A stretch of 32,040 nt of DNA from CAYZRY01 sp964630225 (GTDB lineage Bacteria; Bacillota_I; Bacilli_A; RF39; UBA660). Under the pieces are notes generated by a model. The model was not told where the DNA came from. It made no database searches and was given only the letters and a program-made list of their open reading frames with translations. Positions 15,576 through 24,336 of the stretch are shown piece after piece. Within the stretch, counting starts at the first letter, position 1, and each line of letters begins with the position of its first letter. The position numbers were made by a program, and so were the translations under genes. The stretch spans positions 1-32,040 of the forward strand of contig CAZVUK010000010.1 in NCBI GenBank assembly GCA_964630225.1, read 5' to 3'.

Positions 15576-17924
15576 TTATAATTTATCATTGATATTTTTT
15601 GTATTGGTTGCCGTTTCTTGTGATGATTTTTCTATATTTACATTGGTATCTCTAATGACAGTTGTTTTTTGGTTTATTTCGTCCGCAACATATAGTGTTT
15701 CTTCGGTTGCCACTTGAATATCTTCAACATTTTTATCAATATTTAATGTAGTATCCTTAATAACATTTACGTTTTGCTTAATATCCTCCGCAACATATAG
15801 TGTTTCTTCGGTTGCTGTCTGTATGTCTCCAATATTTTGAACAGTAGAAACAGAGTTTTCAATCGATGTAACTTGTCTTACAATTTCATTAGCAACTACA
15901 GTGTTTCTAATAGTTTCATATTCTGCTGTCACCGCTGGAGCACTAGAGATTATATCTTCTAAAACTGCACCACTTACTGAGGATTCTGAAATACCTCTTA
16001 ATGATAATTCAGTAGTAACTTGACCTCTTAGTACTCCAGCATTAATTGTTCCTCCTGATGAGCTTGAAAGTTCGCTGGCTATCTGTTCAAATGCATCTGG
16101 CGTACTCACATCATATGTTACTGAAGATCCAGAACCACTTTGTTTTACTCCTGCTGATTGAACCACTGTATGAGTGTCTTGTTTAATAATACTATTTGTT
16201 GAATCATCTGCCATTTGATTTAATGCAATATCTTCTGGTGTTGCTGAAGATTTACTTTGAATTGCACTAAGCATATCACCAGGCAACTTAGCTTCAAGTC
16301 TTTGTTGCATATCAACCGATATCCTAGAAGCAACATCTCCAATAGCAACCTGTGCTTGAACTTGAGTTTTATTATCACCACTTAATCCACTAACTCTATT
16401 AGCATCAGATAGTTTCTCTCCAGCTACACGTAATTCAACTTCTTGAAGAGCGTTGACAATTCTCGAAGCTTCGGTTGTACCTTTATCCATATTATCACGT
16501 TTATTTTTAATTGCCTCTTGTAATTCCGCCTTGTCCTGTGTCTTTTTAACACTATCTTGTGCGCCAGAATAACCTCCAACAAATGCCTTGGTTGCTGCAT
16601 TGGAACCGAGTAATCCTGAACCGACATTTTTAAGCGCTGGTTTCATTGCTTGATTAGAAGCTTTACCCATAGCTTGACCGAGAGCTCTTCCTTTAAGTCC
16701 AGAATTTTTAGCGACATCTTTAGCTGCACCTACTGCACCTACTGCACCAGCAGCAAGACCACCAGCAGCACCAAGACCAACCATTCCAGCTCCCTTTATC
16801 ATTCCCTTAACTCCATTGGCAATTTCTTTAGCTGAAGAAGCTTGTTCGAAGTCAAGTCCAAATAGTTCTCCAATTATCTTTGGAAGATCCTTCATAAACG
16901 CCAAAGCTGCTATAATAATTAAAGCTCTAAGCAGATAATCTTTATTTGCTAAAAGTGTTCCGACATTCAAGCTATCATCACCCATAAGAGTTATAATGAA
17001 TATGACAAACCATATAGAAAGCATTCGCGTAAACAGCATTAAATATGATGAAAGAACACCCTTCCTCCATGCTTGAAACATTCCCGCTTCACTACCACTT
17101 ATCATATATTCGATCATCGCAATCGGAGCTATTATCTGATATAAAAACAGCTTAAAGAACCGATATGTAACATCCAAGGCATAGTCCAGTAATAAGAATA
17201 GTGTATAAGCTAATACTAGTGTCGATACTATTATCATATATTCATATTCGTAAGTACCAAATTTATTACCTAGAACTTTACCTTTATTAAGATTAATCGA
17301 TGTTAGATCTCCTCTTTGGAGAGCCATATTATATGCATCTATCGAATCTTCGGCGGCATTTGGATTGGGATTTAAAAATCCAGATAATACATATGAACCT
17401 AGAAAACGACCACCCTGTTCGTGCATTCGCTTCGAGGCTGCGATCATATTTTTTGGTATAATTATTTGCTGAACAACCTGATCAGAAATGATTCCTGCTT
17501 GAAAATCATTCATTAAATTAAACAACATCGGAATAAATAGTATTCCCATACTACCTATGATTACTCTTTTTACCAGAGAGTTTACTCCCGCTCTATCATC
17601 TGATGTAAGTTCAGGATTCATAAGGTATCTCATGAGAACCATAACCAGTCGGAAGAAAACAATCACACCAACAAATACATACACATTCCTAAGGACAGAT
17701 GTTACAACATCATCGTTAAACATTTTTCCACTGAGTAATGTTTCAAAGACGTTATATACGGATGCCATTATACCAACTAAGCTCTTATCTACGAAGAAAC
17801 TCAAGTGTCTAAGTATCCAAATGAAACCACCACTAACTAACCATACCAATAGTGATAAAAGTGTGACCCCTTGCGCAACACTAATTCCGCCTAATAATGA
17901 GCTAACAAAATCTATTACTGGCAA
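15576..17924 (-). CDS. VirB6/TrbL-like polytopic membrane protein with a long repeat-bearing C-terminal region
   Basis: I do not recognise a named family. The first ~350 residues hold about six or seven hydrophobic helices (near 17-38, 78-100, 118-138, 228-249, 254-273, 290-312 and 328-345), including DVTYRFFKLFLYQIIAPIAMIEY and LLRALIIIAALAFMKDLPKI. This arrangement resembles VirB6/TrbL inner-membrane channel proteins of type IV secretion. A Gly/Ala-rich stretch (373-402) follows, then a soluble, Gln/Ser/Thr-rich tail of about 380 residues ending in two 35-residue tandem repeats (701-735 and 736-770, each with ATEETLYVA). The start is TTG at 17924, supported by a GAGGGGGTGA SD five bases upstream; the gap to the preceding gene is 5 bases. 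The gene in front encodes a VirB2/TrbC-like protein. No VirB4 or VirD4 ATPase, relaxase or integrase is nearby, and the flanks are housekeeping genes. Confidence 0.7.
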   Translation of the reverse strand: MPVIDFVSSLLGGISVAQGVTLLSLLVWLVSGGFIWILRHLSFFVDKSLVGIMASVYNVFETLLSGKMFNDDVVTSVLRNVYVFVGVIVFFRLVMVLMRYLMNPELTSDDRAGVNSLVKRVIIGSMGILFIPMLFNLMNDFQAGIISDQVVQQIIIPKNMIAASKRMHEQGGRFLGSYVLSGFLNPNPNAAEDSIDAYNMALQRGDLTSINLNKGKVLGNKFGTYEYEYMIIVSTLVLAYTLFLLLDYALDVTYRFFKLFLYQIIAPIAMIEYMISGSEAGMFQAWRKGVLSSYLMLFTRMLSIWFVIFIITLMGDDSLNVGTLLANKDYLLRALIIIAALAFMKDLPKIIGELFGLDFEQASSAKEIANGVKGMIKGAGMVGLGAAGGLAAGAVGAVGAAKDVAKNSGLKGRALGQAMGKASNQAMKPALKNVGSGLLGSNAATKAFVGGYSGAQDSVKKTQDKAELQEAIKNKRDNMDKGTTEASRIVNALQEVELRVAGEKLSDANRVSGLSGDNKTQVQAQVAIGDVASRISVDMQQRLEAKLPGDMLSAIQSKSSATPEDIALNQMADDSTNSIIKQDTHTVVQSAGVKQSGSGSSVTYDVSTPDAFEQIASELSSSSGGTINAGVLRGQVTTELSLRGISESSVSGAVLEDIISSAPAVTAEYETIRNTVVANEIVRQVTSIENSVSTVQNIGDIQTATEETLYVAEDIKQNVNVIKDTTLNIDKNVEDIQVATEETLYVADEINQKTTVIRDTNVNIEKSSQETATNTKNINDKL
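15615..15824 (-). repeat. Two tandem 105-bp (35-residue) repeats in the VirB6-like protein gene
   Basis: The coding sequence for IQ(T/V)ATEETLYVA(E/D).I.Q...VI.DT..NI.K occurs twice, exactly 105 bases apart. A 29-base block is identical at 15682-15710 and 15787-15815, so the duplication is recent or kept alike. The pattern of spaced hydrophobics suggests a helical or coiled segment at the C-terminus. Confidence 0.9.
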
Positions 17925-17929
17925 TTAAA

Positions 17930-19183
17930 TCACCCCCTCAGCTCTTCGATAGAGTTTTCTCTAACTTCAGTAAATAAACAATCGATCGCCTGTATTTCAT
18001 CTGTGTTTAAATCCCCTGTATTACTAAACATACCGAGAATAAGACTTACTATTGTCGGCAAGAAGAATATTGACACAGCAACGATCATTCTAGAAATAAT
18101 TCCTTTTTTACGTTTTGGTAAATCTTCTTCTGGATTGCCAGAAATAACTATTCTAGTTATATCAATCGATGTAAACAAGATTAACAGCACCGGCACAGCA
18201 ATTCTAATCCAAGCAATAACAGTTCTTAAAACTTTAGCTGTTGCAGGAATTTTATCACAAATTTGTTCTCTTCGAGTATCTGAAGTTCCGCCAGGGTCAT
18301 CGACCATTACATAACGCTGATTAAAGGTTTCACTTGCACTTTCAGCAACATCAAAGGTTGTATTTCCATCAATAAAATAATTAACACTTCGACCATCTCC
18401 ACCTAACATCGTTTGTGGTGAAGGATCATTTATATATATAGTACTTGGAGGTGTTTCACCACCGAAAAGGTTGGCATTAGGAACCCTTGTTGTTCTATCA
18501 TTCTTTGATAGTAAAACAATATTATCAAATACATAAATCGTTATATATTCCCTTGTTGTGCTTGCCTGTTCAGGTACACACTTATTGTTTTTTAATTCTT
18601 CCCCAGTACATGCTTTGGATTCTCTTTGATAATAATATATGTTGTTTGCTCCAGTAAACTTACTAACTAAAAAATTTTCAGAAACTAATTCATGATCTGA
18701 TCGAAGATTTTCCTTTTCAACCTTAGAGTCTTCATTCCAGCAAAAAATAAAACATTTGGTTGTTGAAGCGTTAAGTGTGTCACCTAATTTAAAAGATTCT
18801 CCAAGCTTGATGTATATTTCTGTCTTTTTTTCTTTATCAGAACCTGATTCTAAGTAGTATTTAGAGATTAGACTAGGACAAATGAATGGTAAACCATTTA
18901 CTTGTAGATTAGTATAAAAAATATCTCCAGCAATACTTTGTTGACTTTGATTAGAGCCATCAAGTGGATAAGGGCTTCGGTTCACAATCATATCTGATGA
19001 AGATACTGCAGTATAATCTGGGTTAGCTGATGAAAAAGAATAGATGCCACCATCTGAATATATACATTCAGTAGTTACTCTACCCTCAGGAAAATTGCCT
19101 GCTTTTACATCAAAAGTTGAAACAAATAAAAACATGACAAAAACTGTCATAATAATATTAAAGGTCTTTTTATTTATCTTCAC
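17930..19183 (-). CDS. Secreted-domain protein with C-terminal VirB2/TrbC-like membrane hairpin
   Basis: Family not recognised. Seen: a signal peptide (about 1-28, ending FDVKAG); a ~285-residue ectodomain with cysteines at 40, 102, 144, 148, 192, 202 and 309; then two hydrophobic helices, about 318-345 (VIAWIRIAVPVLLILFTSID) and 363-385 (SRMIVAVSIFFLPTIVSLIL), joined by a charged loop (NPEEDLPKRKKG). This hairpin matches the general pattern of VirB2/TrbC pilins, but here it is fused behind a large cysteine-bearing domain, which ordinary pilins lack. The start is GTG at 19183 after an AGGGTGAT SD. It is the first gene of a two-gene operon with the VirB6-like gene and has a good promoter. Possible roles are part of an envelope secretion or surface structure; this is inference. 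Confidence 0.65.
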   Translation of the reverse strand: MKINKKTFNIIMTVFVMFLFVSTFDVKAGNFPEGRVTTECIYSDGGIYSFSSANPDYTAVSSSDMIVNRSPYPLDGSNQSQQSIAGDIFYTNLQVNGLPFICPSLISKYYLESGSDKEKKTEIYIKLGESFKLGDTLNASTTKCFIFCWNEDSKVEKENLRSDHELVSENFLVSKFTGANNIYYYQRESKACTGEELKNNKCVPEQASTTREYITIYVFDNIVLLSKNDRTTRVPNANLFGGETPPSTIYINDPSPQTMLGGDGRSVNYFIDGNTTFDVAESASETFNQRYVMVDDPGGTSDTRREQICDKIPATAKVLRTVIAWIRIAVPVLLILFTSIDITRIVISGNPEEDLPKRKKGIISRMIVAVSIFFLPTIVSLILGMFSNTGDLNTDEIQAIDCLFTEVRENSIEELRG

Positions 19184-19219
19184 GCAATCACCCTACTATT
19201 CTTATCTTATTCTAAACTA

Positions 19220-19248
19220 ATTATATATTAAATAACTATCTTAAACAA
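19220..19248 (-). promoter_or_regulatory. Promoter of the VirB2/VirB6-like operon
   Basis: TTGTTT (19243-19248), a 17-base spacer and TATAAT (19220-19225) on the minus strand, with a leader of about 30 bases. It lies directly after the topA terminator. Confidence 0.65.
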
Positions 19249-19250
19249 CA

Positions 19251-19274
19251 AAAAAATAAGATTTCTCTTATTTT
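19251..19274 (-). terminator. Terminator after topA
   Basis: Nine-bp stem AAAATAAGA / TCTTATTTT with a GAAA loop, followed by a T run. It overlaps the topA stop codon. Confidence 0.8.
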
Positions 19275-21292
19275 TCTGTATAGTCACAGCTACTACATTT
19301 TATATTGTTATCTTTTTCAACTAACATTTCAGAACATTCTGGACACTCTTTCATAATTGGTTTATCCCAAGTTGCTACTTTACACTTGGGATAATTACTA
19401 CATCCGTAGAAGATTTTACCTTTTCTAGTGGTCTTTTCGACAATGTTACCATCGCACTTTAGACACTTAGCAATTATTTTTTCTTCTTTCTTTTCTTTCT
19501 TGATATATTTACATGTCGGGTAATTACTGCAAGCGACAAACTCACCAAACTTACCTTTTCGCTTTACAAGCGGATGACCACACTCTGGGCAGTTTTCACC
19601 AACTTCCTCAGGTGGTTTCTTCTCCATCTCTTTAAAGGCTGTCTTAACCATAGGTTCAAACTTGTTCCAAAACTCACTTAAGAATGAAACGTTATTAATT
19701 TGACCATCAGCAATTTCATCGAGATCTTTTTCCATCATCGATGTATATTCGACATTGATGATATCTTTAAATCCTTCTTGAAGTCTATCGGTTATTTCAT
19801 AACCGATTTCCGCCGGTCTAAATTTTTTATCATCTAAATAAACATATTCACGTGTTTTGATAGTATCGATAATATTTGCGTAAGTAGATGGCCTTCCAAT
19901 GCCTAAATCTTCTAATTCCTTAACTAACCGAGCTTCAGTATATCTAGCTGGAGGTTGTGTAAAATGCTGGGTTTTTTCGATAGTATCAGTCTTTTTAACT
20001 TCTCCTTCCTTCATTTCGGGAAGAATTTTGTCTTCACTACTTTCATAATCTGAATAAACTTTTAAGTATCCGTCAAAAACTAGTGTTTGACCAGTTGCCT
20101 TAAACTGGTAAGAGTTGTTATCAAGAACTATCGTCGTTGCATTTACTTTAGCATCAGCCATAAGTGAAGCAAGTGATCGATAATAAATTAAACTATAAAG
20201 CTTATATTCATCTGCCGTTAAATATTCTTTAATGCTTTGCGGTGTTCTATTAACCGACGTTGGCCTAATAGCTTCATGGGCATCTTGAACATTAGTTTTT
20301 TCTTTAGCTTTTTTGACATAACCCATATAGTCCTTACCATACTCTTTAGCTATGTACGCAAAAGCACTTTTCGAAAATTCATCTGATAAACGAGTAGAAT
20401 CGGTTCTCATATAGGTAATAAGACCAGTTGTTTCACTTCCTAAATCTTTACCTTCATATAATTTTTGAGCAACAGTCATTGTCTTTTTAGAAGAAAAGCC
20501 TAATTTATTAGAAGCATCTTGCTGAAGAGTACTTGTAATAAATGGAAATTTAGATTTCTTAGCCTTTAGTTTCTTTTCGACGTTTACTACCTTAAATTCA
20601 TTGCTTAAAGCTGCTAGTATTTTGTCAGCGACTTCCTCGTTAGGTATTTCTATATCTTTATTTTTAAAAGCGTAGAGCTTTGCTTCAAATTCATCAAATA
20701 TGGCTGTTATCGTCCAGTACTCTACTGGCACAAAAGCATCGATTTCTCGCTCCCTATCGACAATTAATTTAAGGGCAACACTTTGAACACGACCAGCACT
20801 CTTACCTCCTGTTTTACTTTGCATAAGCTTAGATAATCTAAAACCGATAATTCTATCAAGTATTCTTCTTGTTTCTTGGGAAAGAACTAAATCATTATCG
20901 ATCTTTCTAGGATTAGCAATTGCTTCTAAAACTTTATCTTTTGTAATCTCGTTAAAAAGAACTCGTTCATAGTTCTTATCAGCAATATTTAAAGCTTCTT
21001 TCAAATGCCAAGATATAGCTTCCCCCTCACGGTCCGGGTCAGTTGCTAGTATTATTTTATCAGCATCTTTTACTTCTTTTTTCAGCTGTGATAAAACTTT
21101 CTTTTTAGCATCAACCGGGATGTACGTTGCTTTAAAATCATTTTCTGTATCGACACCCAGTCCATATTTACCACTTGTTGCTAAATCTCTAATGTGACCC
21201 ATTGAAGCAGTAACTTTATAGTCTTTACCTAAATATTTTTCAATTGTATGACTCTTACTCGGAGACTCTACAATAACTAAATTCTTTGTCAT
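19268..21292 (-). CDS. topA: DNA topoisomerase I (type IA)
   Basis: Relaxes negative supercoils by passing one strand through another. Seen: the N-terminal TOPRIM domain with Glu9 in LVIVESPSKSHTIEKYL and the acidic triad D85-x-D87-x-E89 in ILATDPDREGEAISWHL; the catalytic Tyr294 in GLITYMRTDSTRLS; QDAHEAIRPT; and three C-terminal zinc ribbons at about 568-594, 610-637 and 650-669, all with four cysteines, the last one short and without the YPxC ending. Length is 674. The ATG at 21292 follows a GGTGA SD. Transcribed alone from a near-consensus promoter and closed by a hairpin. Confidence 0.98.
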   Translation of the reverse strand: MTKNLVIVESPSKSHTIEKYLGKDYKVTASMGHIRDLATSGKYGLGVDTENDFKATYIPVDAKKKVLSQLKKEVKDADKIILATDPDREGEAISWHLKEALNIADKNYERVLFNEITKDKVLEAIANPRKIDNDLVLSQETRRILDRIIGFRLSKLMQSKTGGKSAGRVQSVALKLIVDREREIDAFVPVEYWTITAIFDEFEAKLYAFKNKDIEIPNEEVADKILAALSNEFKVVNVEKKLKAKKSKFPFITSTLQQDASNKLGFSSKKTMTVAQKLYEGKDLGSETTGLITYMRTDSTRLSDEFSKSAFAYIAKEYGKDYMGYVKKAKEKTNVQDAHEAIRPTSVNRTPQSIKEYLTADEYKLYSLIYYRSLASLMADAKVNATTIVLDNNSYQFKATGQTLVFDGYLKVYSDYESSEDKILPEMKEGEVKKTDTIEKTQHFTQPPARYTEARLVKELEDLGIGRPSTYANIIDTIKTREYVYLDDKKFRPAEIGYEITDRLQEGFKDIINVEYTSMMEKDLDEIADGQINNVSFLSEFWNKFEPMVKTAFKEMEKKPPEEVGENCPECGHPLVKRKGKFGEFVACSNYPTCKYIKKEKKEEKIIAKCLKCDGNIVEKTTRKGKIFYGCSNYPKCKVATWDKPIMKECPECSEMLVEKDNNIKCSSCDYTEK

Positions 21293-21312
21293 AATTTCAC
21301 CATCTTTCTTTA

Positions 21313-21341
21313 CTTATACAAGTTTAAATTTAAAAAGTCAA
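21313..21341 (-). promoter_or_regulatory. topA promoter
   Basis: TTGACT (21336-21341), a 17-base spacer ending in TTG, and TATAAG (21313-21318) on the minus strand. The -35 sits inside an imperfect inverted repeat, GTCAAT at 21337-21342 and ATTGAC at 21352-21357, which could be a regulator site. Confidence 0.75.
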
Positions 21342-21376
21342 TATTATAATAATTGACCACATACTATCTTTTTCCT

Positions 21377-21407
21377 AAAAAATAAAATAGATTTCTCTAT
21401 TTTATTT
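21377..21407 (-). terminator. Terminator after greA
   Basis: Perfect 12-bp stem AAATAAAATAGA / TCTATTTTATTT with a GAAA loop and a T run. It contains the greA stop codon. The same arms occur after the deacetylase gene. Confidence 0.85.
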
Positions 21408-21864
21408 CTGTTATCTTTATTTTATATTTACCATTTGGACTATCAACTTCGACAATGTCTCCGACCTTTTTACTCATGATAGCTCTAGCTATAGGACTCT
21501 CATTTGATATCTTGCTCATAAATGGATCAGCTTCCTGACTACCAACTATTTTATAGACATCTTTATCCTTGTCGTCAACATACATAATTTCGACCGTGTT
21601 ACCAAGACCTACTTTACCCGTTGCTTTCTCTTTGATAATTTCGACATTCTCAAGCATCTTTTCGATCTTTTTTATCTTCGATTCGATTAATGCTTGATCA
21701 TTTTTTGCAGCATCATAATCGGCATTTTCTGATAGATCTCCCAATGCTCTAGCTTCTTTTAAAGCTTCTATATTCTCTGGGCGTTGAACATTTATCAAAT
21801 CATCAAGTTCTGCTTTTAGTTCATCAAAGCCCTCTTGTGTCAAATAGACTTTCTTATCACTCAT
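21397..21864 (-). CDS. greA: Transcription elongation factor GreA
   Basis: Binds the secondary channel of RNA polymerase and stimulates cleavage of backtracked RNA. Seen: the N-terminal coiled coil with the acidic-tip signature ALGDLSENADYDAAKNDQ, then the C-terminal FKBP-like domain (GNTVEIMYVDD ... SPIARAIMSKKVGDIVEV). Length 155 is standard. The ATG at 21864 follows AGAGGT. It has its own strong promoter and terminator, although in Bacillus greA also follows the trhP genes. Confidence 0.97.
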   Translation of the reverse strand: MSDKKVYLTQEGFDELKAELDDLINVQRPENIEALKEARALGDLSENADYDAAKNDQALIESKIKKIEKMLENVEIIKEKATGKVGLGNTVEIMYVDDKDKDVYKIVGSQEADPFMSKISNESPIARAIMSKKVGDIVEVDSPNGKYKIKITEIK

Positions 21865-21892
21865 TTTGTACCTCTTTTAATAATCGTATTAA

Positions 21893-21921
21893 ATGATACT
21901 ACAAAATCATCTATTTGTCAA
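21893..21921 (-). promoter_or_regulatory. greA promoter
   Basis: Consensus TTGACA (21916-21921), a 17-base spacer, and TATCAT (21893-21898) on the minus strand. This is the strongest-looking promoter in the window. Confidence 0.85.
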
Positions 21922-21980
21922 CCAAAAACAATTGACAGGAAACCCATCAATTATATGTGTTTTAACATTTTATTAAGTAC

Positions 21981-21994
21981 AACAAATATTTGTT
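21981..21994. repeat. Perfect 14-bp palindrome upstream of greA
   Basis: AACAAATATTTGTT lies between the end of the HD-protein gene and the greA promoter, in a 169-base gap with no other gene. It may be an operator, or chance in AT-rich sequence; there is no T run to make it a terminator. Confidence 0.3.
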
Positions 21995-22033
21995 CCAGGA
22001 CAGATAGTAAATCTTTTTTATCTCATTTGAACT

Positions 22034-23161
22034 TTATTCTTTCATCTGCTCTTTTTCGTATTGACTCAGCAAATAATCATCAGTCATACCCGATATAAAG
22101 TCTAATACTATTCTAGCATTTTCATTATTCTTTTTATAGTCATTGCTCATGTGTTTGACAAAACTATCGTAAATAAAACTCTTTTTATCATTATTATTTA
22201 AATCATCTAAATATTTGTAAAACAAGTATGTGATTTGTTTTTCATATCTATTTAGGGCTTCTTTGGTATTAGCTTTTTCATAAATATGTTTATAATTAAA
22301 GGCTTTTAATTCATCAAGTGCGGAAAACACTTTATGACTCATTGCTATGTAGTTTTTACCATAACTATTTTCAATAATATCGGTTACAATGGTATTAACT
22401 ATTTTACTATTAGTAGTGCCCAGTACACTTGTTATCTCTTTCGGAAGATCTTCGCGTTTTAAAATACCAACCTGTATAGCATCTTCGATATCACGCCCTA
22501 TATAGCCAATAACATCAGCTATGCGAACTACGCAGCCTTCAAGCGTCATTGGATGTTGGGTCTTAGATATGTTTTTATCATAATAGCTATCATGATATTC
22601 TTTTAGAAAATCTTCTTTAGTCTTTTTAACGGGCTTATAAATATGATCAACTATTTCACCATTATGACACATGACAGCATCCATAACTTGAACAGATATA
22701 TTACTGCCCTCACCATACTTATCTAAAACCATCATGACGCGAAGACTTTGAATATTATGCATAAAGTTTTGACCAAGTTCTTTCTGGGATATTTTATTTA
22801 AGATTTTTTCTCCTTCGTGACCAAGTGGTGTATGGCCAAGATCGTGAGCTAGAGCTGCCGCTTCGATTAAATCTTCGTTAAGGGAAAGCATTCTGCCTAT
22901 CGTTCGAGCAATTTTACTGACAAACTGGACATGAATCATTCGGTGACTAACGTGATCGTTTTGTTCGTACGAAAACACCTGTGTTTTGTCGATATATCTA
23001 CTATAAGAAAGAGAATAAATGATACGGTCGGCATCGTGAAAGAAAGCCGGTCTCATATCTTCCTTCTCTTCTTTTAATCTTATTACATCGGTACTTTTAC
23101 AGGCATATGCACTTAAGTGAGCTTCTCTTTTTAATACATCTTTGCTTAATTTATCTATCAT
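22034..23161 (-). CDS. HD-domain dGTP triphosphohydrolase-like protein
   Basis: Resembles deoxyguanosinetriphosphate triphosphohydrolases, metal enzymes that split dNTPs into deoxynucleoside and triphosphate. Seen: the N-terminal substrate-pocket segments FFHDADRIIYSLSYSRYIDKTQVF and NDHVSHRMIHVQFV, the HD motif ALAHDLGHTPLGHEGE (His106, Asp107), and a later conserved Asp in RIADVIGYIGRDIEDAI. At 375 residues it is the short form. The start overlaps the trhP2 stop as ATGA, so it is coupled to the tRNA-modification gene; it holds the place of udk in the Bacillus order. Which dNTP is used, or whether it acts on another nucleotide, is not clear from sequence. Confidence 0.88.
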   Translation of the reverse strand: MIDKLSKDVLKREAHLSAYACKSTDVIRLKEEKEDMRPAFFHDADRIIYSLSYSRYIDKTQVFSYEQNDHVSHRMIHVQFVSKIARTIGRMLSLNEDLIEAAALAHDLGHTPLGHEGEKILNKISQKELGQNFMHNIQSLRVMMVLDKYGEGSNISVQVMDAVMCHNGEIVDHIYKPVKKTKEDFLKEYHDSYYDKNISKTQHPMTLEGCVVRIADVIGYIGRDIEDAIQVGILKREDLPKEITSVLGTTNSKIVNTIVTDIIENSYGKNYIAMSHKVFSALDELKAFNYKHIYEKANTKEALNRYEKQITYLFYKYLDDLNNNDKKSFIYDSFVKHMSNDYKKNNENARIVLDFISGMTDDYLLSQYEKEQMKE

Positions 23162-24336
23162 AAATTAGCCTTTCTCATCATCGAGTAAGCAGGTATTTCA
23201 AATGGCAGATCAACTTTGATATAAATAGTCTCTTCAGGATGTCTGGCGACATCTATTTTCTCTTTCTTTTCGTTGTATAAATCGTCGACGATAAAAACAA
23301 AGTTATCGCCTTTTGGGGTGAAGACTTCGACGGCATCACCTACTGCAAAATAATTACGCTGTGACAGTTTTAACATGCCATCTTCATAAGAGTCAAGTAG
23401 CCCTAAAAACTCTTGATTAGAAAGTTCTTGTCTACCGGAATAGTATTGATCAAGTTCATCCGCTTCTTTTTCTAAATAATGAGTACTTGTTGTTCGATTA
23501 GCAACACTTGATAGTCTTGCCTCTTCAACTTTTAATATTTCTTCATCTAAATTATTCTCATAATAAGCATCGATTATTTTACGATATGAACCAATAACAG
23601 TTGCTAGATAATAAAGAGATCTCATTCTTCCTTCAACTTTTAAACTTTTAACGCCTATTTCAATTAAACTGGCAATCTGTCTACTTAGATTTAAATCGTT
23701 AGTGGCCATTGTAAAGTTTTTATCTTCTCCGGCCTCAAAAGCAAAACGGCAAACTTGAGCACAACCACCTCTATTGGCATCCCTGTTAGTAAAATAATTT
23801 GAAAGACAGCACCTCCCACTGTAAAAAGTACACATTGCACCGTGAATAAAGACCTCGATGTCAACTCCTGTCTTATCAATTATGTCTGAAATTTCTGAAA
23901 GTGATAATTCTCTTGCTAAAACAACCCTATCTATTCCCTCTTCTTTTAAAAAGTTGACAGCTTCGATATTGCTAGTTGAGTTCTGCGTCGAAGTGTGAAC
24001 TTCAACATCATATTTAGCTTTAATATGACTAATAATAAAGGGATCACTTACAATAAAGGCATCAATGCCTGCTTCAACAACCGAAGCAATGTATTCATCT
24101 ACCCCTTCTAAATCTTCGTTATGAAAGACAATATTTAATGTTAAATAAACTTTTTTAGATAGTTTGTGAGCAAAATCACAAGCTTCTTTAATCTCTTCGA
24201 GAGAAAAGTTTTGAGCATTAGCTCTTAAACTATATTCTCTTCCTCCAATATAGACAGCATCAGCCCCATATAAGAGCGTAATTTTAAGTCTTTCTAAATC
24301 ACCTGCTGGTGATAATAATTCTATTCTATCTGGCAT
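23158..24336 (-). CDS. trhP2: U32-family tRNA 5-hydroxyuridine synthesis protein, TrhP2 (YrrO) type
   Basis: Annotated as peptidase U32 in older databases; in Bacillus YrrN and YrrO make 5-hydroxyuridine at the wobble position of tRNA from a prephenate-derived route. Seen: N-terminal IELLSPAGDLERLK, YGADAVYIGGREYSLRA, EVHTSTQNSTSN, and the U32 signature with four cysteines, from FIHGAMCTFYSGRCCLSNYF to NRGGCAQVCRF, then LKVEGRMRS. The ATG at 24336 follows AAGGTGGGT, and MPDRIELLSP is the usual N-terminus; upstream in-frame codons lie inside the preceding gene. It overlaps trhP1 by 11 bases. The TrhP2 assignment rests on gene order as well as family. Confidence 0.88.
   Translation of the reverse strand: MPDRIELLSPAGDLERLKITLLYGADAVYIGGREYSLRANAQNFSLEEIKEACDFAHKLSKKVYLTLNIVFHNEDLEGVDEYIASVVEAGIDAFIVSDPFIISHIKAKYDVEVHTSTQNSTSNIEAVNFLKEEGIDRVVLARELSLSEISDIIDKTGVDIEVFIHGAMCTFYSGRCCLSNYFTNRDANRGGCAQVCRFAFEAGEDKNFTMATNDLNLSRQIASLIEIGVKSLKVEGRMRSLYYLATVIGSYRKIIDAYYENNLDEEILKVEEARLSSVANRTTSTHYLEKEADELDQYYSGRQELSNQEFLGLLDSYEDGMLKLSQRNYFAVGDAVEVFTPKGDNFVFIVDDLYNEKKEKIDVARHPEETIYIKVDLPFEIPAYSMMRKANL

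Noticed and set aside
15682..15815. Possible CRISPR-like repeat (29 identical bases twice)
   Set aside because: Only two copies, in frame, 105 bases apart inside a coding region and encoding a repeated peptide.
17557..17928. A 123-codon plus-strand open frame opposite the start of the VirB6-like gene
   Set aside because: The sense strand encodes clear membrane helices; the opposite frame is Ser/Thr-rich with no SD or promoter.
15576..19183. An integrated conjugative element carrying the VirB-like pair
   Set aside because: No integrase, relaxase, coupling ATPase, direct repeats or tRNA target border is seen, and both flanks are core genes with normal spacing.
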